From contig JAAXUL010000047.1 of the NCBI GenBank assembly GCA_013336035.1, forward strand, positions 1 to 18,370: 18,370 nt of DNA. The letters run 5' to 3'. The position numbers were made by a program, and so were the translations under genes. The notes under the pieces were generated by a model that ran no database searches, had not been told where the DNA came from, and saw only the letters and a list, made by a program, of their open reading frames with translations. Shown here piece after piece: positions 1 through 14,493 of this stretch. How positions within the stretch are numbered: position 1 is the stretch's first letter; the number at the start of each line of letters is the position of its first letter. Origin of the DNA: Chloroflexales bacterium. GTDB taxonomy: Bacteria > Chloroflexota > Chloroflexia > Chloroflexales > Chloroflexaceae.

Positions 1-1
1 C

Positions 2-364
2 TTCCGCATCGGGGCCAAGCCGGCTGGCGCCTACGAGGTCCAGGCGGAGGAATGCTGCCTTTACAACGAGGAAGCCCTGGGCTCGAGCCCGCATTTCCAC
101 GTTCGCTCGGGAAAGGTAGAAAGTGCTTCGTTCACGCCCACGCCCGCGACGCTTCCCGACCGCCTGTTCCTGGTGGCCGCGTCGGGCGTCCCCGAGTTCC
201 GGCCCGTGTTCGACGCCCTGTCCCGGATCGAAGTCTACAACTTGAACCCGCGCGAGATCGGCGCGATGCAAAAGCCCGATCCTGGTGACCTGCTCCGCCG
301 CGACGGCAGCAACGCCGCCAGCGTGCTGCAGCGGTTCTCGGCCGACGTCCGCCAGCGCGTCTGC
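2..364 (+). pseudogene. AAA-family ATPase (COG4637-like), internal fragment cut off at its 3' side
   Basis: This frame is open from the left window edge. The diagnostic stretch is around 170-330: a 'DRLFLV' strand, then 'PEFRPVFDAL', then 'YNLNP', 'PDPGDLL' and 'DGSNAASVL'. From memory these are characteristic of the predicted SMC/ABC-like AAA ATPases of COG4637, which follow this block with a helix and, further on, the signature and Walker B part. Here similarity stops near 361-364, after 'ADVRQRV'. Beyond that the plus frame stays open to 835 but reads as arginine/alanine-rich shadow sequence, because the minus strand codes for a cyclase. The Walker A part would lie left of the window. The gene is therefore broken, or the join is an assembly artefact. 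Family membership is fairly secure; substrate and role cannot be told. Confidence 0.7.
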
Positions 365-1615
365 GCAGCCCCGGGCCGCCGTCGCAGCGGCGAGCCCCTC
401 GCCGGGGCGAGCCAGGTGCTCGCCGCGGGCCAGCTCGTCGAGCGCGCGCCCGGCCATCGTCTCGAGGCGCTGCACCGCCGGGTCGCCGACCAGGCAGCGG
501 CGCACCGTCCCCGCCGCCACCGCCACCTTCAGGGCGATCGAGAAGCTCGCCCCACCCGCGGTGGCGATTGTCCCCACCCCGGGCATCGCCGCCTGAATGG
601 CCAGCGCGCAGGCGATGGCGCGGAGCGTCGCGGGCGGGCGGGCGGGCGAGCCCGGAGGGCGGGGGGCGCCCGTTTGCGCCGCAAGCGGTGGCCCGGGGTC
701 GTCAAACCAGCATGTGATCGCATCGCCGCTGAAGGTGATCGCGCAGCCGCCGTGGCGGTGGAGCACCTCGACCAGGGCGCCGAAGACTCGGTTGAGCTGC
801 CTGGTCAGCTCCTCGGCGCCGCGCTGGGGGCCTAGCTCGCGGGCCAGGGCCTCGGTCAGGGCGGTGAAGCCGGAGATGTCGGCGAAGAGGGCGGCGCCCC
901 GGGCCCAGGGCGCCAGCTCGCGGCCCTCGGCGAGGGCCAGGCGCCGGTCCATCGGCAGGTAGGCCGTCGCGGTCTCGCAGGCCGCCTGGCTCTGCTCCTC
1001 GATGTCCTGGCTCAGCTGCTCGATCTGGCGGAGCAGCCGCTGCTCGCGGGCGCGCACCTCGTCCACCATCGTCTGGAAGACCCGGGCCAGGTTGCCCAGG
1101 GCGTCCGCGCGCCCCGCCACGGGCGCAAGCTGCTCGGGCGCAAAGTCGCCGCGCTGGACCGCCGCCGCCGCCTCGGTCATCAGGGCCACCTGGCGCAGGT
1201 AGGCGCGCTCACCGTCGCGCAGGCGCTTCTGCTCGAGGCAGGCCCCGACGCGGGCCTGGAGCAGGGTCGGGTCGAAGGGCTTGGGCAGATAGTCGGCCGC
1301 GCCCATGGCGATGCCGCGGGCGACGCTGGCGATATCGGTGACCGCCGAGATCACCACCACCGGGATGTCCCGCGTCTCGGGGTCCGCCTTCAGGCGCTCC
1401 AGCACCGCGAAGCCGTCCATCACCGGCATCATAATGTCGAGCAGCACCAGGTCAGGCGGCGTGGCGGCCACCTGCTCCAGGGCCGACCGCCCATCGGCGG
1501 CGCTGAGCGTGCGGTAGCCGAAATCCTCAAGCTCCTGCTCCAGGATGGCGATATTGAACGGCTCGTCGTCGACGATCAGAATGGTGATGGGCGGCGGCGC
1601 TGGAACACACTGCAC
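365..1615 (-). CDS. Receiver domain fused to class III (sAC C1-like) nucleotide cyclase domain, 3' truncated
   Basis: About 417 residues are readable from a GTG at 1615, which has a GGGAGG ribosome site and lies 13 bp after the stop of the kinase gene. The receiver (residues 10-130) has the acidic pair Asp16-Asp17, phospho-acceptor Asp60 in 'LLDIMMP' and the Lys of 'LPKPFD'. A HAMP-like signalling linker follows (about 140-200), then a short coil and the cyclase domain (about 225-400). Its 'FADISGFT' (Asp246) and 'FSGDA' (Asp298) supply the two metal-binding aspartates. The later 'VGDPAVQR' segment resembles the first (C1) domain of soluble-adenylyl-cyclase-like proteins, which normally continue into a second cyclase domain, an AAA module and TPRs. 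Similarity ends near 365-390, although the frame stays open to the window edge antisense to the ATPase piece. As it stands the gene encodes only half of a cyclase active site. A Pro/Ala/Gly-rich insert (codons near 590-690) interrupts the domain. Activity is doubtful; the gene was presumably the output of the upstream kinase. Confidence 0.75.
632..646 (+). other. Candidate G-quadruplex (four GGG runs, 1-nt loops)
   Basis: GGGCGGGCGGGCGGG on the plus strand, followed at 653-666 by further G runs, fits the tight four-run quadruplex pattern. It lies in the template strand of the receiver-cyclase gene and encodes the Pro/Ala-rich insert in the cyclase domain. Folding is an inference from pattern only. 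Confidence 0.45.
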
Positions 1616-1628
1616 GGGGCCTCCCTCG

Positions 1629-4463
<2,835 letters not shown>

Positions 4464-4484
4464 CGTGCCCCCCCTCGCCCAGGC

Positions 4485-4847
4485 TCAGGCGCCCAGGTAG
4501 CGCGCGAGCAGATCGAACAAGAGCCGCTCGTCGAGGGGCTTGGTCAGATAGGCGTCGCAGCCGTGCTCCAGGGCCCGCCGGTCGTCACCGCGCATCGCGT
4601 GGGCCGACAGCCCGATCACCGGGATGTGGCGCAGCGCCGGGTCGGCCTTGAGCCGCTGGGTGGCCTCGTAGCCGTCGAGGACGGGCAGCGACATATCCAT
4701 CAGGATCAGGTCGGGGCGCGCGCGCGCTGCGATCGCCAGCCCGTCGGCGCCGTTATCCGCGACTATGAGCGCATAGTCGTCCTCGAGCAGCTCGACGAGC
4801 AGCTCGACGTTCACGGCCACGTCTTCGACAATGAGGATCGTTTTCAT
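4485..4847 (-). CDS. Single-domain response regulator (CheY/Spo0F-like)
   Basis: A 120-residue receiver with no output domain. It starts 'MKTILIVED' and carries the acidic pair Glu8-Asp9, phospho-acceptor Asp in 'LILMDMSLP' and the conserved Lys in 'YLTKPLDE'. The ATG at 4847 was preferred to a TTG 36 bp upstream because the receiver fold begins directly at this Met; the ribosome site is poor. The gene is first in the operon with the triple-GAF hybrid kinase (21-bp gap) and the receiver-cyclase. Stand-alone receivers of this type usually act as phosphate shuttles or sinks, or bind a target protein directly. Its position makes the neighbouring kinase the likely partner, which is an inference. 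Confidence 0.9.
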   Translation of the reverse strand: MKTILIVEDVAVNVELLVELLEDDYALIVADNGADGLAIAARARPDLILMDMSLPVLDGYEATQRLKADPALRHIPVIGLSAHAMRGDDRRALEHGCDAYLTKPLDERLLFDLLARYLGA

Positions 4848-4893
4848 GGTCGTTCTGATCGGCGGCTGGCCAGGTAGACACAATCAATCTATC

Positions 4894-4922
4894 TGGATAC
4901 TTGAACGCAAGCTTGCAGGCAA
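4894..4922 (-). promoter_or_regulatory. Candidate sigma70-type promoter for the receiver-kinase-cyclase operon
   Basis: On the minus strand TTGCCT (4922-4917) and TATCCA (4899-4894) are separated by exactly 17 bp, some 50 bp upstream of the ATG at 4847. Matches to consensus are 4/6 and 3/6, so this is weak on its own. It gains support from its position and from the symmetrical dyad that fills the spacer. Confidence 0.35.
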
Positions 4923-4924
4923 GT
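4899..4924. promoter_or_regulatory. 26-bp dyad, candidate operator
   Basis: The sequence is ACTTG-N3-GCAAG-CTTGC-N3-CAAGT, perfectly symmetrical at 20 of 26 positions about a centre between 4911 and 4912. The core GCAAGCTTGC is an exact palindrome. It lies 52 bp upstream of the response-regulator ATG and spans the spacer of the candidate promoter, as expected of a dimeric regulator site. The binding protein is unknown. Confidence 0.5.
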
Positions 4925-5117
4925 TTGCTACTCATCGCCGCAGCTCCTGCTCTAAATGCGCTGCAAACCAATTCTCAAAATTGATCTCACCGTTCGCTTA
5001 TTCACCCAGGCGGTTCAGAGGAATGCTCAACCAGACGCAGGCAGCAGTGTGCCCTCAGCGGTAGGACGTTGGATGACCGCCAAGGCCGGGGCAGCCAGGG
5101 CCGCCTCCACCGCCGGT

Positions 5118-5214
5118 CGTGACGAACCAGACACGAGATACGAGATGGAGGTGCCTGCGTGTAGCTGGAGCTCCTGCCTGATGCCTCTTGTCTGGTATCT
5201 CTGCCTCCGTGTTC
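5118..5214. repeat. Imperfect palindromic element with tandem ACGAGAT heptamers
   Basis: The left arm holds two tandem ACGAGAT heptamers (5133-5139 and 5140-5146). The right arm has the matching GTATCTC (5195-5201) opposite GAGATAC (5135-5141). The centre is the exact palindrome GGAGCTCC (5167-5174). The arms are purine-rich then pyrimidine-rich, with several mismatches and about 5 nt of asymmetry. The organisation resembles the GGATGAA element inside the LuxR gene at 15190-15278, although the heptamer differs. It looks like a degenerate copy of an interspersed palindrome; its mobility is unproven. Confidence 0.45.
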
Positions 5215-5434
5215 ACACGCTGGCTAGCATTGCTCTCTGTAGTGTAGACGATGGTGAGACGCTTTACATCCGGATAAGATTTTCGTGATCTCATGCGGCC
5301 CATACCACGCTGGTGCCCTGCGATACCCCTCGCATGGGTTTCGAGGACCTGTACTGCGGCGAAGCGCTGCGATTGGCAGTGATGTGCTCCGCTCAAAAGT
5401 GCCGCGCAGCTAGGTGGCATAGTGACACGCCGCG

Positions 5435-5440
5435 TATAAT
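5435..5440 (+). promoter_or_regulatory. Consensus -10 box (TATAAT) for the multi-PAS kinase
   Basis: An exact TATAAT in GC-rich surroundings, 55 bp before the ATG at 5496. No good -35 lies 16-18 bp upstream; GTGACA ends only 7 bp before it. Position and exact match make it the best promoter candidate in the window. It also argues that translation starts at 5496 and not at the in-frame GTG at 5313, which would lie upstream of the transcript. Confidence 0.5.
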
Positions 5441-5495
5441 TCTAGGGCTGAGCCGCGACGTGGGCCGGGATCAGCATCATCTGGAGCCATTACGT

Positions 5496-10238
<4,743 letters not shown>

Positions 10239-10262
10239 AGGCCTGCCCCCGAAACGCGCGTG

Positions 10263-10291
10263 GGACGGCAGACCCCTACCGTCCTGTCTGC
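10263..10291. terminator. Possible bidirectional hairpin between convergent kinase genes
   Basis: Two mutually exclusive stems overlap here: GGACGG (10263-10268) with CCGTCC (10279-10284), and GCAGAC (10268-10273) with GTCTGC (10286-10291). They lie 25-53 bp past the stop of the plus-strand kinase, in the 118-bp gap before the minus-strand kinase stop. There is no T tract on either side, so intrinsic termination is uncertain. Confidence 0.3.
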
Positions 10292-10356
10292 ATCCGCGTT
10301 CCTGGATGTCGGAACCCAGCAGTCCTGGGATGGCCCCCTCCTTGGGCACACGACAG

Positions 10357-11970
10357 TCAGTCCTCCGATGGGGCTTCGCCTCCAGCGACCGCTGGCAGCA
10401 GGGTAGCAATGGTCGCCAGCAGCATGCGCAGGCTGACCGGCTTGGCAAGGTAGGCGTTGGCCCCCGCCGCCAGACAGCGCTCGCGGTCGCCCGGCATCGC
10501 CAGCGCCGTCAGGGCGATGATCGGCGTCGCCCCGACCTCCGGGTCGGCCCGGATCTGGCCGATCGCGCTGAGCCCATCGAGCTCCGGCATCTGGATGTCG
10601 AGGATGGCCACCTCGGGCCGGATTGCCCGCACCTGAGCGACCGCCTCGGCCCCGGTGCGCGCCAGGGCCACCTGACAGCCCTGTTCGCGCAGCAGATCGG
10701 CGTAGAATTGGAGGGTCAGCTCGTGATCGTCGGCGATCACGAGTCGTGAAGGGTGCGCCCAGATGATCGGTGGGGACGCCGGCCCATGGGGCGTGGGTGG
10801 GGCGACATTCTCCTCCGGTGACCAGGGCAAGCTGACGGTAAACCGGCTCCCCTGGCCCGGCGTGCTCTCCAGGCTGATACTTCCGCCGTGCAGATCCACC
10901 AGCCGGCGCACCAGGGTCAGCCCCAGCCCGATCCCCTCATAGGCGCGGGAGAGGCGCCCATCGACCTGCGTGAAGGGCTGGAACAGCCGCCCTATGTCTT
11001 CAGGAGCGATGCCGATGCCCGTATCCCAGACCGTGAGCGTGATGCGCTCCTGGGTCGCATCACACGTCACCTCCAGGCCCATGCGCCCCCCTGCCGGGGT
11101 GAACTTCACCGCGTTGTCGAGCAGGTTGGTCAGGATCTGGGTCAGGCGCCGCTCGTCGGCGCGTAGCCCCTCGACCCCCATCTCGACCGTGCGGAGCACC
11201 TGGATCCGTTTCGCCTGCGCGGCGGCCTGGACGAACTGCAGCGCGGCGCGGCACAGGCTATCCACGTCGACGGCCCGCACCTCCAGGGGGGCCTTGCCGG
11301 CCTCAAGATGGACCAGGTCGAGGATATCCGAGAGGATGGCCAGCAGGTGGTGCCCGCTGCGGATGATCCGGTCGCAGGCCTGGCGCTGCCGGTCCACGAC
11401 CGGCCCGTAGAGCCCCTCATCCAGGGCCTCGGCGACCCCCAGCACCGCATTGAGCGGCGTGCGCAACTCGTGACTCATCATCGCCAGGAACTCGTCCTTG
11501 AGCCGGAGCGCGCGGGTCAGCTCGGCGTTGGTGCGGCTCAGCATATCCGCGTGGGCCGCTAGCGCCAGCTCGGCGCGCTTGCGCTCGGTAATATCGAGGA
11601 AGGTCACGACAATCTGCGTCAGCGACTGCTGCTCGTCAAGCTCTGGGAAGGCGCTCACGAGGACCCAGATCCGATCATCGGGCGCAACCCGCGGAACCCC
11701 TAGCGTCACCTCGCGCACCGCGGCGCGCGTGGCGAGCACGCAGCTAACGGGGTGGTCGTCGGCCGGCAGTGGGGTTCCGTCGAGGCGCACGAAGGGCCAG
11801 ACTACATCGGTGACCAGCTGTCCCACCAGCTGATCCGGGCCCAGGTTTGTCACCCGCACCACCTCAGCGTTGGCGAGCAGGATCCGAGTGTCAGGCGCGT
11901 GGACCATCACCCCGACAGGGAGAGCTTGAAGCAACGGTGGGAGGTGGCTTTCAGGCAATGGTGCGTTCAT
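10357..11970 (-). CDS. Hybrid histidine kinase: PAS, HisKA, HATPase, receiver
   Basis: 537 residues from an ATG at 11970. N-terminal PAS (about 10-130, ending in 'DITERKRAE'), a short coil, HisKA with 'MMSHELRTP' (His167), HATPase (N box 'NLLDNAVKF', G1 'DTGIGI', G2 'GIGLGL') and a C-terminal receiver with Asp458 in 'AILDIQMP' and Lys in 'LAKPVS'. All motifs look functional; in the G2 box Ile replaces the usual Thr. Two earlier in-frame Met codons (11997, 12063) lie before the PAS fold. The chosen ATG sits 20 bp inside the end of the diguanylate cyclase gene, which suggests translational coupling, though the ribosome site is weak. No membrane segment. The receiver is near-identical in layout to REC2 of the convergent kinase, sharing 'MPGDRERCL' and 'KPVSL'. 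It may read a cytoplasmic signal and share a pathway with the c-di-GMP enzyme upstream. Confidence 0.9.
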   Translation of the reverse strand: MNAPLPESHLPPLLQALPVGVMVHAPDTRILLANAEVVRVTNLGPDQLVGQLVTDVVWPFVRLDGTPLPADDHPVSCVLATRAAVREVTLGVPRVAPDDRIWVLVSAFPELDEQQSLTQIVVTFLDITERKRAELALAAHADMLSRTNAELTRALRLKDEFLAMMSHELRTPLNAVLGVAEALDEGLYGPVVDRQRQACDRIIRSGHHLLAILSDILDLVHLEAGKAPLEVRAVDVDSLCRAALQFVQAAAQAKRIQVLRTVEMGVEGLRADERRLTQILTNLLDNAVKFTPAGGRMGLEVTCDATQERITLTVWDTGIGIAPEDIGRLFQPFTQVDGRLSRAYEGIGLGLTLVRRLVDLHGGSISLESTPGQGSRFTVSLPWSPEENVAPPTPHGPASPPIIWAHPSRLVIADDHELTLQFYADLLREQGCQVALARTGAEAVAQVRAIRPEVAILDIQMPELDGLSAIGQIRADPEVGATPIIALTALAMPGDRERCLAAGANAYLAKPVSLRMLLATIATLLPAVAGGEAPSED

Positions 11971-13768
11971 TACTGTGACCTGGTGGTAGCGTGCCATGAT
12001 CAGGGGCGGCGTCGGCATGCCCGCTCCAGCGAGCGTCGCCGGGGGTGCCGACGCTCGATCCACGGGGCCACGAGCGATATGGCCCCTTCCCGTCGTTAGG
12101 GGTCAAGGGCAGGGTCACGCTGAAGCGGCTCCTGGCGCCGGGGCTGCTCTCGAGCGCGACACTGCCCCCGTGGAGATCGGCCAGGCGCAGCACCCGGGCC
12201 AGGCCCATCCCGGTGCCGGTCTCCCAGACACAGACCTGGTTACGGCCACTGTGCTTGGCCGCATAGAGCGCCTGATCGGCCCGCTGCACCAGCAACTCCA
12301 GGCTGTCCCGGTCGCCGGCGATGGCGGCGACGCCCAGGCTGACGGTGATCGCGACGGGTTGCCCGTCGATCACCAGCTTCGCCTGGAGCGCTGCGAGCCT
12401 GAGCCGCTCGGCGACCTGTGCGGCGGTTGCCAGGCTCGTCTGCTCGAGGAGCACGATAAACTCCTCGCCGCCGAAGCGCGCGATCAGGTCCTCAGCGCGC
12501 ACCTGGCTGCGGCACAGCTCGGCGAAGGCGACAAGCACCTGGTCGCCCGCCGCGTGCCCGTAGGTGTCATTCACCTGTTTGAAGTGATCGAGGTCCATGA
12601 TGATCATCGCCAATGGGTGGCCAAGCCGCTGCGCGCTCCGCACCGCCGTGCGCGCTAGGGCAAAGAAATACCGCCGGTTATAGATCTGCGTGAGCCCGTC
12701 CGTCGTGGCGAAGTGCTGGAGCTCGGCCTGGGCGCGCTTCAGCTCGGTGATGTCACGGCAGACGATCAGCCGGCCGACGACGTGCTGGTGGCTGTCGTGC
12801 AGGGGCACGATGCGCACATCCAGATAACACTGTGGCGGCTCGCCAATACGCGCCTCGATCCCGGCAGCGAGACTGGTATCAGACGCATCGCGGATGACGC
12901 CCCAGACCTTGCCCAGCCGCTCGCCCGGTGCGCCTGGCGCCAGATTTGCCGGCGTCTTCAGGAGCCGACGTGCCGCCGGGTTCAGGTCGACGATGCGGCC
13001 CTGAGTGTCCAGCACCACGATACCGTCGCCCATGCGCTCGATCAGCACGTCCCGCGCGATCGGCACCACGTCGAGCAGGCGGTAGCGCAGCAGTGCAAAG
13101 GCGAAGCCCAGGGCGGCGACGCTAAAGACGAACGGGGTGTTGTCCGCGTCGGGCAGCGGGCTGAGCCTGGCGATGAAGATCACGCTGTTGAGCCAGCTGA
13201 ACACGATCGCGCCCAGTACCACGGCCGCCTGCCGCCGGTAGAGGCCGGAGGAGCGCAGGAAGAGCCACAGCAGCAGCCCAATGGCGAGCAGCACCAGAGT
13301 GTAGGAGTAAACGAGGTTGGCCCAGAATACCGGGCCGCCGTCGAGGATCACCGCCATGTCCAGCGTGCGCTTGCCCGCGAAGAACAGCCCATGCCAGGGG
13401 TCGGTCCACAGGAGGATGAGCACCAGCAGCGGCTCAATGGCAAGGACGGCGATGGGGAAGGAACGCTGCCACTGCTCCCGCATTGATAGCTGGAGCGCGA
13501 ACACCAGGAGGGCGGCTGGCGCGATAAGGACGCCGAGGTAGGTGAGGTTGAGCCAGAAGGCGGGACCCGGCCCCGGCGCCCCGGCCCAGAACACCGCGTA
13601 GGTGAGATCCCACCAGCTCAGGGCGAGCATGTACACGATGAGCGCATCGGCCCCCATCGCTGAGCTGCGCCGGCGCCACACGATGCTTGCCACGAAGAGG
13701 CAGGCCAGGCCAGCAATCATCAGGAGCGTGCTATAGGTGGAGGTGGAGGTGGCGGGGGTGGGTAGCAT
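11951..13768 (-). CDS. 7TM-PAS-GGDEF diguanylate cyclase with histidine-kinase tail fused at its C-terminus
   Basis: A 605-residue membrane protein. Residues 1-225 are hydrophobic, with about seven segments resembling the 7TM N-terminal module of sensor kinases. A PAS follows (about 235-345, ending 'DITELKRAQ'), then GGDEF (about 350-515) with signature GGEEF at 433-437 and an inhibitory-site RxxD ('RAED') correctly placed upstream. It should therefore make c-di-GMP and be inhibited by it. The GGDEF fold ends at 'RNQVCVWE' (Glu516), where such proteins normally stop. Instead the frame runs straight into 'TGTGMGL' and a complete HATPase C-terminal part (to about residue 560), then about 45 unrecognised residues. 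The ATG has AGGG about 8 bp upstream. Its end overlaps the start of the PAS hybrid kinase. The enzyme call is secure; whether the tail is translated is likely but its effect is unknown. Confidence 0.88.
   Translation of the reverse strand: MLPTPATSTSTYSTLLMIAGLACLFVASIVWRRRSSAMGADALIVYMLALSWWDLTYAVFWAGAPGPGPAFWLNLTYLGVLIAPAALLVFALQLSMREQWQRSFPIAVLAIEPLLVLILLWTDPWHGLFFAGKRTLDMAVILDGGPVFWANLVYSYTLVLLAIGLLLWLFLRSSGLYRRQAAVVLGAIVFSWLNSVIFIARLSPLPDADNTPFVFSVAALGFAFALLRYRLLDVVPIARDVLIERMGDGIVVLDTQGRIVDLNPAARRLLKTPANLAPGAPGERLGKVWGVIRDASDTSLAAGIEARIGEPPQCYLDVRIVPLHDSHQHVVGRLIVCRDITELKRAQAELQHFATTDGLTQIYNRRYFFALARTAVRSAQRLGHPLAMIIMDLDHFKQVNDTYGHAAGDQVLVAFAELCRSQVRAEDLIARFGGEEFIVLLEQTSLATAAQVAERLRLAALQAKLVIDGQPVAITVSLGVAAIAGDRDSLELLVQRADQALYAAKHSGRNQVCVWETGTGMGLARVLRLADLHGGSVALESSPGARSRFSVTLPLTPNDGKGPYRSWPRGSSVGTPGDARWSGHADAAPDHGTLPPGHSNERTIA
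12100..12220 (-). pseudogene. Orphan HATPase C-terminal segment (G2 box to final strand) fused to the diguanylate cyclase
   Basis: Residues 517-557 of the diguanylate cyclase frame read 'TGTGMGLARVLRLADLHGG' followed by 'VALESSPG' and 'SRFSVTLPL'. They align closely with the same stretch of the neighbouring intact kinase ('GIGLGLTLVRRLVDLHGG', 'ISLESTPG', 'SRFTVSLP'), and the DNA is also clearly similar. No HisKA, N box, G1 or F box precedes it in frame. It cannot bind ATP alone. It may be the lost end of the broken kinase at 13797-14372. Confidence 0.75.
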
Positions 13769-13796
13769 AGACGCGCCCTGACTGGGAGGCAGTTAC

Positions 13797-14372
13797 CTAC
13801 AGCGACGAGTAGCACGCTCGCTCATGCCCAGCGGAGGGATCCTGGGAATCCTGCTGGTCGCGCCGGAGGCGATGGTCACCCGCGTGGCGGTGCAGTGACC
13901 ACAAGCGTGCCGACGGCGAAGCCCGATCCCCGTATCCCACACCGTTAAGCAGAGGCGCTTCAGCCCGACGGAGGATATCATTGAGGATGGCCAGCAGGCG
14001 CCTGGCTGCGGCGTCAATGCGCTTGAGTGGCTGGCGCTGCTGTGGGCTCAGCGGGCCGTAGATTTCCTCGATCAGCCCCGCGCTGCTGCCAAGAATCACG
14101 GTGAGGGGCGTGCACAGCTCGTGGCTGATCATGGTGAGGAACGCATCCTTTACCTGGAGGACGCGGGCCATTTCGGCGTTGACGCGGCTGAAGGCGTCGG
14201 CGTAGGCCAGCACCTCCGCCTCGTGCTGCACGCGCTCGTCCGCGCGGGATCGCTCGGTCTCCAGCCGCGCCGTGATGGCGGCCGCGAGGGCGGCCTCAAG
14301 CTCAGCGTTGCGCGTGCGCAACTGGGTCACTTCAGCCAGCAGATCGACCTCAGCAAGGGACGTAGAGTTCAT
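13797..14372 (-). pseudogene. Broken histidine kinase: coil and HisKA kept, most of HATPase deleted and frameshifted
   Basis: The 191-residue frame starts with a coiled coil, then 'VKDAFLTMISHELCTPL' (HisKA, phospho-acceptor His kept, the usual Arg replaced by Cys) and 'LLAILNDIL'. At about 13975 homology jumps: the next recognisable piece, 'LTVWDTGIG' (HATPase G1 box, about 13930-13955), is in a different frame. Roughly 100 residues including the N box are missing. What follows G1 is not recognisable, and the next gene, the diguanylate cyclase, begins 28 bp after this stop. The neighbouring intact kinase is a clear paralogue (shared 'YGP' loop and 'LLAIL.DIL'). A HisKA-only product could still dimerise but cannot autophosphorylate. 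No ribosome site is evident before the ATG. Confidence 0.75.
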
Positions 14373-14493
14373 AGTAGTGCGTTGAGGATGCGGTAGGGCC
14401 AGGTCAGCTTCAGCTCACCCGTGCGGGCGGCCAGCGCCGATCATCTCGGTCTGCTACACTGATGGCCAGGGGCGATCGGCACAAACGTCGCCC

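Larger units (their letters stand above)
4848..5495. other. Divergent intergenic region, 648 bp, lower GC
   Basis: No convincing gene. Short open frames (for example around 4956-5288) have no recognisable family and no good ribosome site. The stretch contains the 26-bp dyad (4899-4924), an imperfect palindromic element centred at 5170/5171, an ATCCGGAT palindrome (5267-5274), and a consensus -10 box (5435-5440) for the plus-strand kinase. It separates the minus-strand operon from the plus-strand kinase, so it must carry control signals for both. Confidence 0.7.

Noticed and set aside
1..364. Continuation of the minus-strand cyclase frame to the window edge
   Set aside because: The frame has no stop but no cyclase, AAA or TPR motif either, and the other strand shows the ATPase.
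365..835. Continuation of the plus-strand ATPase frame
   Set aside because: Open only by GC bias; the family motifs expected after the 'DGSNAASVL' block are absent and the opposite strand codes for cyclase motifs.
4956..5288. Possible 110-residue gene in the intergenic region
   Set aside because: It crosses the palindromic element, resembles no protein and has no ribosome site; its 'DTRYE'-like piece is translation of the heptamer repeat.
5313..5495. N-terminal extension of the multi-PAS kinase from a GTG at 5313
   Set aside because: These 61 codons resemble no domain, include the TATAAT at 5435 and lack a ribosome site, whereas ATG 5496 has GGAG and starts just before the first PAS.
12713..13486. 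Plus-strand open frame (257 codons) antisense to the diguanylate cyclase
   Set aside because: No domain; the minus strand has clear transmembrane, PAS and GGDEF sequence.
13797..13930. Possible remnant of a receiver domain after the G1 box of the broken kinase
   Set aside because: A short run in one frame vaguely resembles the region around 'IPIIALTA' and 'ERERC', but there is no Asp or Lys motif and the match is too weak to claim.
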